Positions 43,140-51,718 of a stretch of DNA of 64,000 nt are shown piece by piece. The first letter of the stretch is position 1; every line of letters starts with the position of its first letter. The notes beneath the pieces were generated by a model, which was not told where the DNA came from, searched no databases, and saw only the letters and a list, made by a program, of their open reading frames with translations. Source of the DNA: JAGQOZ01 sp041399205 (GTDB lineage: Bacteria; Planctomycetota; Planctomycetia; Pirellulales; Pirellulaceae); the NCBI GenBank assembly GCA_041399205.1, contig JAWKTK010000016.1:62001-126000 (forward strand), given 5' to 3'. A program made the translations under genes and the position numbers.

Positions 43140-45230
43140 ATGGACCTCAAAAACGTTAGAAACATTGGTATTTCCGCCCACATTGACTCGGGGAAAACGA
43201 CCCTCAGCGAACGCATCCTGTTCTACACAGGACGAATCCACAAGATGGAGGAGGTTCGGGGTGGTGGTGATGGGGCCACAATGGACCACATGGAATTGGA
43301 GAAGGAACGAGGGATCACGATCACCAGTGCGGCCACAACAGTCCAGTGGAAGGATAACCTTGTCAACTTGATTGACACTCCCGGCCACGTGGACTTTACG
43401 GTGGAAGTAGAACGCAGTCTTCGCGTTTTGGATGGTGCCGTTTTGGTTCTGTGTTCGGTCGGTGGCGTGCAGTCACAGTCGATCACCGTCGACCGTCAGA
43501 TGAAACGTTACCACGTGCCTCGCTTGGCGTTCGTCAACAAAATGGATCGAACAGGTGCCGATCCCTACAAGGTGACCAACCAAGTTCGCGAGAAATTGGG
43601 TGTGGACGCCGTTATGGTGCAGATTCCCATCGGCGCTGGTGAAACGTTTGAAGGCGTCATTGACTTGATCACCATGAAGGCTTGCTACTTTGATGGCAAG
43701 GAAGGGGAAATTGTTCGCGAAGCGGATATTCCAGCCGATTATCAAGACAAGGCGGAAGAGTATCGTCAGCACATGCTGGAATCGCTGTCGATGTACAGTG
43801 ACGAATTGATGGAACTGTTGCTGTCTGAAGAAACCGTTTCAGAGGAATTGATTCACAAGATTTTGCGAGTGGCCGTGCGTGGCGAAGAAATCACGCCTGT
43901 CTATTGTGGTTCGGCTTACAAGAACAAAGGTGTCCAGCTTCTGTTGGACGCAGTCAGTCGTTACCTGCCTTCACCGATGGATCGCGAGATCAAGGCGCAT
44001 TCGATTGCAGACGAATCGGCCAAGATTGCGTTGGAACCCGATTCCAGCAAACCGTTTGTCGGCATGGCCTTCAAGATTGTTGACGATCCGTACGGACAGC
44101 TGACGTTTACTCGTATCTATCAAGGTTCGATCAAGAAGGGCGAAACCTACTTCAATCAACGAACCGGCAAGAAAGAACGGTTCAGCCGCATCTTGCGAAT
44201 GCATTCGGACAAGCGAGAAGAAATTGACACGGCCACGGCCGGTGACATTGTGGCCATCATGGGCATCGATTGTGCCAGCGGTGATACGTACGCCAGTGAA
44301 AACAAGTACTGCACGCTGGAAAATATCTTTGTTCCAGAACCTGTGATCAAAGTGGCAATCACACCTGCTCAACGCTCTGACAGTGACAAGCTGGGCAAGG
44401 CGTTGCAGCGGTTCCGCAAGGAAGACCCAACGTTCCAAGTCATGACCGACGAAGAAACGGGCGAAACGCTCATCGCGGGCATGGGTGAATTGCATTTGGA
44501 AGTCTACACCGAACGAATTCGCCGAGAATACAAGGTGGAAGTCGAAGTCGGTGCTCCGAAGGTAAGTTACCGTGAAGCTCCGACACAACCGGCCGAATAC
44601 GACTACAAGCACAAGAAACAGTCAGGTGGTTCGGGGCAGTTTGCTCATATCATCGGCAAACTGGAACCGATGCCGGAAGATTCCACCGAACAGTTCATCT
44701 TTGAACAAAACGTGGTCCAAGGTCGAATTCCCAAGGAATACATTCCTTCGGTAGAAAAAGGCTTCCGGTCTTCGCTGGACAAAGGTCCTGTGGCGGGCTT
44801 CCCGATTTTGGGCATCAAGTGCATCTTGAACGACGGTTCGTACCACGATGTGGACAGTAGTGACATGGCGTTTCAGATTTGTGCTCGTGGATGTTTCCGC
44901 GAAACCTTCATGAAGACCAAGCCGGTCCTGTTGGAGCCAGTCATGAAGATGGAAGTCGAATGTCCTTCGGACTTCCAAGGTTCTGTTACGGGTGACTTGA
45001 TTAGCCGCCGAGGCCTGGTGCTTTCGACCGAAATGAATGGTGATTTGGCTATCATTATCTGTGAAGTTCCTTTGGCGGAAACCTTTGGATACTCGACCGA
45101 CTTGCGTAGTCAAACCCAAGGGCAGGGTACGTTTACCATGGAGCTTTCTCGTTACCGACCGGTTCCAGCCAAGATTCAAGAAGAAATTGTGGCTGAACGC
45201 AAACGAGAAGAACTTGTCGGCGCAAAGTAA
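43140..45230 (+). CDS. fusA: Translation elongation factor G
   Basis: 696 residues from ATG 43140. It moves tRNA and mRNA through the ribosome with GTP. G motifs: AHIDSGKTTL (P-loop; Ser in place of the usual Ala), ERGITITSAAT, DTPGHVDF, NKMD and CGSAYKNKG. The remaining domains show the usual FEG features (GMGELHLEVYTERIRREY, FGYSTDLRSQTQGQGTFTME). No Shine-Dalgarno is clear before the ATG. It stands alone, not in an rpsL-rpsG-fusA-tuf string, so it may be one of several EF-G paralogues, as planctomycetes often have. A strong terminator follows. Confidence 0.95.
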   Translation: MDLKNVRNIGISAHIDSGKTTLSERILFYTGRIHKMEEVRGGGDGATMDHMELEKERGITITSAATTVQWKDNLVNLIDTPGHVDFTVEVERSLRVLDGAVLVLCSVGGVQSQSITVDRQMKRYHVPRLAFVNKMDRTGADPYKVTNQVREKLGVDAVMVQIPIGAGETFEGVIDLITMKACYFDGKEGEIVREADIPADYQDKAEEYRQHMLESLSMYSDELMELLLSEETVSEELIHKILRVAVRGEEITPVYCGSAYKNKGVQLLLDAVSRYLPSPMDREIKAHSIADESAKIALEPDSSKPFVGMAFKIVDDPYGQLTFTRIYQGSIKKGETYFNQRTGKKERFSRILRMHSDKREEIDTATAGDIVAIMGIDCASGDTYASENKYCTLENIFVPEPVIKVAITPAQRSDSDKLGKALQRFRKEDPTFQVMTDEETGETLIAGMGELHLEVYTERIRREYKVEVEVGAPKVSYREAPTQPAEYDYKHKKQSGGSGQFAHIIGKLEPMPEDSTEQFIFEQNVVQGRIPKEYIPSVEKGFRSSLDKGPVAGFPILGIKCILNDGSYHDVDSSDMAFQICARGCFRETFMKTKPVLLEPVMKMEVECPSDFQGSVTGDLISRRGLVLSTEMNGDLAIIICEVPLAETFGYSTDLRSQTQGQGTFTMELSRYRPVPAKIQEEIVAERKREELVGAK

Positions 45231-45265
45231 ATTCGTTGCGAACGATTTAAACGAAGCATGTTCAC

Positions 45266-45296
45266 AACGCACTTGGGCTTCCAAGTGCGTTTTTTA
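45266..45296 (+). terminator. Rho-independent terminator of EF-G gene
   Basis: AACGCACTTGG, a GCTT loop and CCAAGTGCGTT form an 11-bp perfect stem directly followed by a run of six T. It begins 36 nt after the EF-G stop codon. Confidence 0.95.
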
Positions 45297-45438
45297 TTGC
45301 GCGCGCTGCCTAACGCACTGTCGTTGAATCTGTAGGCCGGTTGGCGCATGTTCATTCGCATTGACGAATTCACAATGACTTTGTGTTCGAGAAATCCACA
45401 TGATAGACTCGTTTCGAAGCAATAATTGGAAAACTCTA

Positions 45439-46068
45439 ATGACTGATTCCCAACAAGATAAACTGGTTCAGGACGCGATACGTGGCGACCGTAGTTCGCT
45501 GGAGCAGCTTCTACTGATGCACTGCGATTCACTGTCGGATCACATTCGTCCCAAGTTGGCCGGCCCCATCCAGAGTTTGGTCAGTGTTGAAGACATTTTG
45601 CAGGAGACGTTTTATCGAGCGTTTCAGCAGATTGCGTCGTTTGAACCAAAGTCCAGTCAATCGTTCTTGGCTTGGCTGAAGGTCATCGCGGAATCACGTA
45701 TCGTTGATGCGATCAAAAACCTCAAGCGAAAGAAGCGAGGTGGCGATTTTCAACGAGTAGCCAATCAACCGGCTGCCGCGCACGAATCGGTAATCGAATT
45801 GATCCAGATGATTTCATCTGATGGATCGTCGCCCAGTCAGATTGTGGCAGGGGACGAAGCGGTGCTTGCCATGCAGGTAGCAGTCGCTGCGTTGCCGGAA
45901 GATCAACGACAGGCGATTGTGCTGAGGTATTTCCAGCAGATGTCGTTAGAGGAAACCGCCGCAGCCATGGAGAAGACGTCCGATGCGGTTCGCGGTTTGT
46001 TACACCGAGCCAAGAAGGCGTTGCGAACACACATGCACAGTTCGTCCATTTGGTTTAGTCGCAAGTAA
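45439..46068 (+). CDS. ECF-type RNA polymerase sigma factor
   Basis: 209 residues from ATG 45439 (GGAAA upstream); ATG 45400 is in frame and would add 13 residues. Region 2 reads VSVEDILQETFYRAFQQIAS and SFLAWLKVIAESRIVDAIKN, region 4 ALPEDQRQAIVLRYFQQMSL then E-E-T-A-A-A-M-E-K-T-S-D-A-V-R-G-L-L-H-R-A-K. It resembles planctomycete ECF groups without a linked transmembrane anti-sigma gene. The gene 16 bp downstream encodes a secreted dockerin/PEP-CTERM protein and is probably cotranscribed. Confidence 0.92.
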   Translation: MTDSQQDKLVQDAIRGDRSSLEQLLLMHCDSLSDHIRPKLAGPIQSLVSVEDILQETFYRAFQQIASFEPKSSQSFLAWLKVIAESRIVDAIKNLKRKKRGGDFQRVANQPAAAHESVIELIQMISSDGSSPSQIVAGDEAVLAMQVAVAALPEDQRQAIVLRYFQQMSLEETAAAMEKTSDAVRGLLHRAKKALRTHMHSSSIWFSRK

Positions 46069-46084
46069 ACGAAAGGCCCAAGCG

Positions 46085-47194
46085 ATGTTTCGTCAAACCC
46101 TATGCGTGTGGATCGCGGTCGCCATGCTACTGCACCACCAAGTACAAGCGTCCGAATTCGGCTACAGCATTGATATCAATTTTGGAGCCGAATTGGGACG
46201 CATTGATGGTCCGGCAGGTAATGATGATCGAGTGTCATGGAATAACGTGGTTGGCCCCAGAAGCGACTTCGTCTCGGTGGATCTGGATATCTTTGGTGAT
46301 CGAGGCCAGTCGCCGGTGCAGGTTGGTTGGCGAGCGACAGATGTTCAGCCTTCGATCAATAACGAAGCTCGAGACAAAAACGACATTGCGCTGATGAGCG
46401 GCTTCCTGGCGTCACCCGCCACCATCGAACTGCGCAATCTGGACAAAGTAATTCCATTTTTTGATGGTCCCGTGACCTATGCATTGACGGTGTATACCTA
46501 TGGCGGTCAGGAAGGAAAGGCAGGAACTATCCAAGTTGGACGGCGCCAACAGGCTCATATTGATTCTGGACAGTTCGCTGGCGAATACACGACCGGAATC
46601 CAAGGCAACACGATTGTGTTTGAAGGCCTGAACCTGCCCGATCTCTTGATTCAAACCAACGATTGGATGCCGATCAATGCCATGTCTCTTTCTTACTGCA
46701 AGTCTGGCGATTTCAACAACGACGGCAAGGTTGACGCAACGGATCTGAGTAAACTGTCCGAAGCCGTAAAGGGCAACGATTCCAGCGAGGTGTTTGACGT
46801 CAACTTTGACTTGGTGGTGGACAATCGAGATGTGCGAACCTGGATCGAATGCAGTAAGGGAACCTGTGTCGGTGACGTTAACTTGGACGGTGTTTTTAAT
46901 AGCGCGGATTTGATTCTGCTTTTCCAGACGTCCGAATACGAATCGGGTAAACCGGCAATCTGGGTAACAGGCGATTGGAATGGTGATTGCAAGTTCGATA
47001 GTTCTGATTTGCTGTTGGCGTTTCAAGAGGGGTGCTATGACGGGGAATCGTCACGCGTGTTGACCAGCTTTGTGCCTGAACCGAATAGTCCGGTCCTTAC
47101 CTTGATGGCCTGCCTGGGATGGGCGTTGTGTCGACGGAAACGCAGGGTTAGTTTGCGGCACCCGCGAACACAGCGTTTTTTTGACAATTCTTGA
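46085..47194 (+). CDS. Secreted dockerin-like protein with PEP-CTERM sorting tail
   Basis: 369 residues; GAAAGG lies about 10 nt before ATG 46085. A signal peptide (MFRQTLCVWIAVAMLLHHQV, cut near QA-S) leads to a beta-rich domain of about 200 residues with no known family. Then come EF-hand-like loops: GDFNNDGKVDATDLSKLS, FDVNFDLVVDNRDVRTWI, GDVNLDGVFNSADLILLF and GDWNGDCKFDSSDLLLAF. The end has V-P-E-P, a hydrophobic helix (SPVLTLMACLGWALC) and a basic cluster RRKRR, the PEP-CTERM pattern recognised by exosortase, with an unusual extra 17-residue basic tail. It probably goes to the cell surface or matrix. Linked to the ECF sigma factor gene. Confidence 0.85.
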   Translation: MFRQTLCVWIAVAMLLHHQVQASEFGYSIDINFGAELGRIDGPAGNDDRVSWNNVVGPRSDFVSVDLDIFGDRGQSPVQVGWRATDVQPSINNEARDKNDIALMSGFLASPATIELRNLDKVIPFFDGPVTYALTVYTYGGQEGKAGTIQVGRRQQAHIDSGQFAGEYTTGIQGNTIVFEGLNLPDLLIQTNDWMPINAMSLSYCKSGDFNNDGKVDATDLSKLSEAVKGNDSSEVFDVNFDLVVDNRDVRTWIECSKGTCVGDVNLDGVFNSADLILLFQTSEYESGKPAIWVTGDWNGDCKFDSSDLLLAFQEGCYDGESSRVLTSFVPEPNSPVLTLMACLGWALCRRKRRVSLRHPRTQRFFDNS

Positions 47195-47305
47195 TTAGCC
47201 GATAGCAATACAACGCGTGATTCCCCACAATAGAACTTGTATGCAGAATGGCCGCACTGGGTATCGGCGGTCTGCGATGACTGTTACGTGGGTGAAGCAA
47301 TCGTC

Positions 47306-50300
47306 ATGCCGGAACGTTTATCCAAAGCAGATGAACGACGAGTCGAACGGGTCATTGATGAGTTGATTCGCCAGTCTTCTGCCGGCCAGTCAGTGAGTCT
47401 AGACCAATTCCATTTGGAGCCTCCGCTGCAAGACCATGTGCTGACGGAACTAAAACGTCGTGACCTGATTGCGCAGATTCGTCAGAATTTTGAAGAAGCC
47501 GGTTCTGTTCATCCCACGCTGGATTCGGAAAGTCCCACCAGCGATACCGCGCGTCTTTCCGTGCGCTGTCCGCATTGTGCCAATTCGGTGGACATTGACG
47601 CCGACGTGCCGTGGTCCGAAATCATCTGCATTGGCTGCGGGGATTCATTCAGTTTGGTGGCGGACCACCTAAATACCAAAGAAGCTCCTTCGCTGAAACA
47701 GATCGCGCACTTTGAATTGATTGAAAGACTTGGAGTCGGTGGGTTCGGTACCGTCTGGAAAGCTCGAGACACGATCTTAGACCGAGCGGTGGCGCTGAAA
47801 CTTCCTCGGAAAGGCCAGCTGACCGAAGAAGAAATTGACAAGTTCCTGCGAGAAGCGCGCGCGGCCGCTCAACTGCGTCATCCCAATATTGTCAGCGTGC
47901 ATGAAGTCGGACGAACCGAAGACACGGTTTACATTGTCAACGACTTGGTGCGAGGTGTTGCGTTGTCTGATTGGGCCGCGATTCGGTCACCATCGCCATT
48001 CGAATCAGCCGTTCTGTGTTTGAAAATTTCCCACGCCTTGGCAGAAGCCCATCGCGTGGGAATTGTGCATCGAGACCTAAAGCCGGGCAACATCCTGGTG
48101 GATGCCCATGATGAACCGCACATCATGGACTTTGGTTTGGCCAAACGAGATGCCGGAGAAGTGACGGTGACCATCGAAGGCCAAATTGTCGGCACGCCTG
48201 CATATATGGCGCCAGAACAAGCGATGGGTATGTCGCATGCTTGCGGCCCGCCGACCGATATTTATTCACTGGGCGTTGTGTTGTTTGAACTGCTCACCGG
48301 AGAACTTCCATTCCGCGGCAACACCAACATGTTGCTGCATCAAGTGTTGAATAACGAACCGCCGTTGCCTCGATCTTTGAATAATCATGTACCGAAAGAT
48401 ATCGAGACGATTTGCTTGAAGTGTCTGGAAAAGAAGCCCGAAAAACGCTTTCCATCGGCCGCAGAACTTGCCGACGAACTGGCTCGTTTCACGGGCCAGC
48501 AACCCATTCTCTCCAGACCCGTCGGTCGTTTCGGACGCTTGTTACGTTGGTGTCAGCGTCACACCACGACAGCCGGCTTGATTGTTGCTTGTCTGGTTAC
48601 GCTGGTGGCGGGAACCGTCGCGACAACTTACTTCGCCATGCAGTCGCTGGATTCGAAAAAGGAAGCCGACAGCGCGAAACAGCAAGTTCGCACGGTTCGG
48701 CAGCAAGCCAATGAATTTGAATCTGCCAGGAATCAAGCCACAAGAATGGCGGCTGACGTATTCAAGATTTCCGCGTCGGCATCACTGACACCCTACAACC
48801 AACAGTTGAACGCGGCGTCTTCGGCGTTTCCCGTCTTGCCGCACCAGGCGCTGCGATTACTGGAGGACGATCATCGCTGTCCGCCCAGTCATCGCGATTT
48901 TACTTGGCGTTTTCTGTTTCGCAATTGCTTCAAGCCATTCCAGACGTTTTCACATCCCTTGGCCGATATACAGCACCTACGATACTCGGCGGAAACGAAT
49001 AGGCTGCTGCTGGTTGATTCATTGGACGACGTCGCGGTGTTTCAGTCGAACCAGGACGGTCCATACCGTTGGTTACCAGATAACAACGAGGTTCCTTTTT
49101 TGTCGGTAAGGAACCAACCTACTTCGATTGAAATCACGGACCAAATCGTGACCGTGGTCGTTGGCGATCAAGCACCCCAGTCGCGCGCATTCGATGCGGC
49201 GGTGACGTTGGCCAAGTCATCGGATGTGGCATCCAACCAAGTGATGGTGTTGCAACAAGCGTCGGCAAGTTTGCTTGTTTGGGACCTGCCTACCGGTCAG
49301 ATTCAAAAAATCGAAATGCCCTGCACGGCAGAGCACGTGGTGGACGTGTCTGTGGCGTCCGGCATCACGGCGTTGGTTGACGATCAGGGCGCTATTTGGG
49401 TGCAGCGATCAGAATCGGCTTTGTTTTCACGCTGCGAACCGGAACAGGGACGGTTTGAACGAGTGCTAGTGGACGGCGATTCGCAACGAATGTTTGGTGC
49501 CACACAGGATTCGCAGATTGTCGTTTGGGATCTGGCCGCAGACAGTCACACCACTTGGCTCCAAGCAGAAGCGGCTATCGAATCAGCGGTTTTTTCACCC
49601 GATGGACAACGCTTGGCGGCGGTCACGGACAGCCAGCTGTATGTGCTGAATTCGTTGGACGGCGCAGAGATGTTACGCCCCATTCAACTCGACCGCCCCG
49701 TCAAGGACATTCGCTGGTCTCCTTCGTCCAATCGAATTGCGGTACTCTATGGCAATGGAAGTGTCGTTGTCTTTGATACGGAACGAACTAGTCGCCAATT
49801 GCAGTGTCCTTCGCCGGACGTGATCGAATGCATGGCGTTTGAATCGGGCGAGTCGCTGCTGTTGGGTTCGAATCAAACCGAACTTCTTCGCTGGAACATG
49901 GACGACCATCCACCAATGACTGCGGGCCGTATTGACGTACCGCTCATTGCTATGGAAGTTCACCCTGCAACAGGTTCGCAGTTTCTGGTCAGTCCGCACC
50001 AAATCATGGTCATTCGTCCCGGGCAAGATCCTTGGACGTTAGAGCGATTTGACAGTCCAGTGACCCACGCCGTTTGTTATGGCAATCAAGATATTTTTTA
50101 TGTCGGACATCAAGACGGCCGTGTCACTCGCGTCCGACTGAACTGGGTACAACGCACAGAGGCTCGAACCACGCTGGATACCGTCGTCGGGACCATTCGA
50201 ACGCTAAAAGCGACCGCCGACAACAAAACGATTTTGGTGGCTGGTAGCCAGGGTCTGGAGTTTTTCGATGCAAAATTGGGGCAGCATCGGGCGTTCATAG

Positions 50301-51388
50301 CGCAAGCCGGCGTCACGACAGCGGATTTTCTGCCAGTGCCCAAACAAGATTCTGATCGATTGGTACTGGGGAACACTGCGGGCGAATTGCAATTGCTGCA
50401 AGGCGAATCGGCCATAGGGACTCCGGTGCTTTATCCGCAGGGCGTGGTCCGTTCGCTGCAGACATCCAGTGTGAATCCGCATCTTGTGTACGCAGCTTGC
50501 AATGACGCGTTCCTGGTGGTGGACCCGTTTGCCGAATCGTTAACCGTATCCAGCTGGCAACCGGCCACGATCCGCAGCTTGGCCGTGCGAAGCGATACAA
50601 GTGAAGAACAGATTGCATGGTCATTTGGTGCTGGTCAGCTGCGAACTAGCCGTTTGGCATATGGCGTAGTCACACCTGAACTGACGTTGCCAACGTTAGC
50701 TGCAAACTTGCATGACTTGCGCTGGTCCAAGGACGGATCGCAGTTGCTTGGTATACGCAACAACCAATTAGAGGCCTGGGCCATCGATGCCAATTCGAGG
50801 AATCTGACAAGACTGGACGTTGACGGCAGCGTCCTTTGCTATTGCTGGTTCGACACGGACAAGACGGCGCTGGTCGGTCTGGCCGACGGGCAGGTGCTGG
50901 CCGCTTCGCTGACGCCTGATGGCTGGCAAGAACAGTATCGCGTTGCCGCTCATGTCGGCCCGGTGCGAATGTTGGCTGCCTTTCACGATCAACGCTGGGT
51001 TTCGTACGGCGATGATCAACAGTTGAAGTTGTGGAGCGGTTCAAAACCGAAACCACTGGATGAGCTCACTTTGGCTGCGGCCAATGCGTTCGCCTCGCTT
51101 CCGGACCAGCAGCTGTTGGCAGTCGGTAGTGACCAACAAGTCCATCTTTGGCGAATGCACGACAAGCTGGATCGAATGACTCAGCCTTTGGATGAACATT
51201 CTGGTCCCATAACGGCGCTGGCCTTTACGTTGTCTGGACGTCACGTGATTTCTGCCGCGGAAGATCGAACCATCCGCATTTGGCCCCTCCAGCCTGGTGA
51301 CGCCAGAAGCAACCCGGACGTCGAAAACCCCGCCAAATCGGTAATCCCTGCCGACGTGCAAAAAATGTTTGACAGTTTGCGACCGTAG
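47306..51388 (+). CDS. Membrane Ser/Thr protein kinase with WD40 propeller
   Basis: 1360 residues from ATG 47306; TTG 47237 is also in frame. An N-terminal zinc ribbon (CPHC near residue 88 and CIGC near 109) is followed by a Hanks-type kinase at about 136-400: GVGGFGTVW, the Lys in AVALKLP, HRDLKPGNILV, DFGLAK, GTPAYMAPEQA. A membrane helix is near 421-443 (AGLIVACLVTLVAGTVATTY). The remaining about 900 residues form WD40-like blades, clear at the end (GPITALAFTLSGRHVISAAE, D-R-T-I-R-I-W-P-L). The kinase is cytoplasmic and the propeller probably lies outside the membrane as a sensor. Substrates are not known. Typical of planctomycete kinases; all catalytic residues are present. Confidence 0.93.
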   Translation: MPERLSKADERRVERVIDELIRQSSAGQSVSLDQFHLEPPLQDHVLTELKRRDLIAQIRQNFEEAGSVHPTLDSESPTSDTARLSVRCPHCANSVDIDADVPWSEIICIGCGDSFSLVADHLNTKEAPSLKQIAHFELIERLGVGGFGTVWKARDTILDRAVALKLPRKGQLTEEEIDKFLREARAAAQLRHPNIVSVHEVGRTEDTVYIVNDLVRGVALSDWAAIRSPSPFESAVLCLKISHALAEAHRVGIVHRDLKPGNILVDAHDEPHIMDFGLAKRDAGEVTVTIEGQIVGTPAYMAPEQAMGMSHACGPPTDIYSLGVVLFELLTGELPFRGNTNMLLHQVLNNEPPLPRSLNNHVPKDIETICLKCLEKKPEKRFPSAAELADELARFTGQQPILSRPVGRFGRLLRWCQRHTTTAGLIVACLVTLVAGTVATTYFAMQSLDSKKEADSAKQQVRTVRQQANEFESARNQATRMAADVFKISASASLTPYNQQLNAASSAFPVLPHQALRLLEDDHRCPPSHRDFTWRFLFRNCFKPFQTFSHPLADIQHLRYSAETNRLLLVDSLDDVAVFQSNQDGPYRWLPDNNEVPFLSVRNQPTSIEITDQIVTVVVGDQAPQSRAFDAAVTLAKSSDVASNQVMVLQQASASLLVWDLPTGQIQKIEMPCTAEHVVDVSVASGITALVDDQGAIWVQRSESALFSRCEPEQGRFERVLVDGDSQRMFGATQDSQIVVWDLAADSHTTWLQAEAAIESAVFSPDGQRLAAVTDSQLYVLNSLDGAEMLRPIQLDRPVKDIRWSPSSNRIAVLYGNGSVVVFDTERTSRQLQCPSPDVIECMAFESGESLLLGSNQTELLRWNMDDHPPMTAGRIDVPLIAMEVHPATGSQFLVSPHQIMVIRPGQDPWTLERFDSPVTHAVCYGNQDIFYVGHQDGRVTRVRLNWVQRTEARTTLDTVVGTIRTLKATADNKTILVAGSQGLEFFDAKLGQHRAFIAQAGVTTADFLPVPKQDSDRLVLGNTAGELQLLQGESAIGTPVLYPQGVVRSLQTSSVNPHLVYAACNDAFLVVDPFAESLTVSSWQPATIRSLAVRSDTSEEQIAWSFGAGQLRTSRLAYGVVTPELTLPTLAANLHDLRWSKDGSQLLGIRNNQLEAWAIDANSRNLTRLDVDGSVLCYCWFDTDKTALVGLADGQVLAASLTPDGWQEQYRVAAHVGPVRMLAAFHDQRWVSYGDDQQLKLWSGSKPKPLDELTLAAANAFASLPDQQLLAVGSDQQVHLWRMHDKLDRMTQPLDEHSGPITALAFTLSGRHVISAAEDRTIRIWPLQPGDARSNPDVENPAKSVIPADVQKMFDSLRP

Positions 51389-51718
51389 CTCCAGTTGACT
51401 GCCTGGCCGCAGCGCCGTCGAACGCAAGGCAAACTGCGTTGGCGAATGGAAATTCGCCATTTTTTGTCAAACTTTCAAAAAACCGTGACGGGAAACGGTC
51501 GCCTCAAGACATGTAGCTATTGAAGAGCAAGAGAGACCCACTGGGGCGCATCTAGGGGATAAGCCAAGGGGATTGTTGGACGCATCCGGGAATTGCGGGG
51601 CGCATCCGGGGCAGTAAACAAGAGACGGGCAGTCGATCCAGCATCAGAGCCTTCACGTGCTGATCATGTCCGTCTCTTGTTTGCTTTTATTATTGAGGAA
51701 CAGAGTAACGCCAGCCCA
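51389..51718. other. 330-bp convergent gap with GC-rich repeats and a stem-loop
   Basis: Three short related units occur: GGGGCGCATCTAGGGG (51543), GGACGCATCCGGG (51578) and GGGGCGCATCCGGGG (51597). A long stem follows at 51616-51682. No gene is seen. The region separates the kinase (plus) from the CotH protein gene (minus). Confidence 0.6.
51616..51694. terminator. Long-loop stem with T-rich tail after the kinase gene
   Basis: AAACAAGAGACGG (51616-51628) pairs perfectly with CCGTCTCTTGTTT (51670-51682). The 41-nt loop holds CAGCA and TGCTG arms. On the plus strand the stem is followed by GCTTTTATTATT. It may terminate transcription from the kinase gene, though the loop is long for a simple intrinsic terminator. 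Confidence 0.5.
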
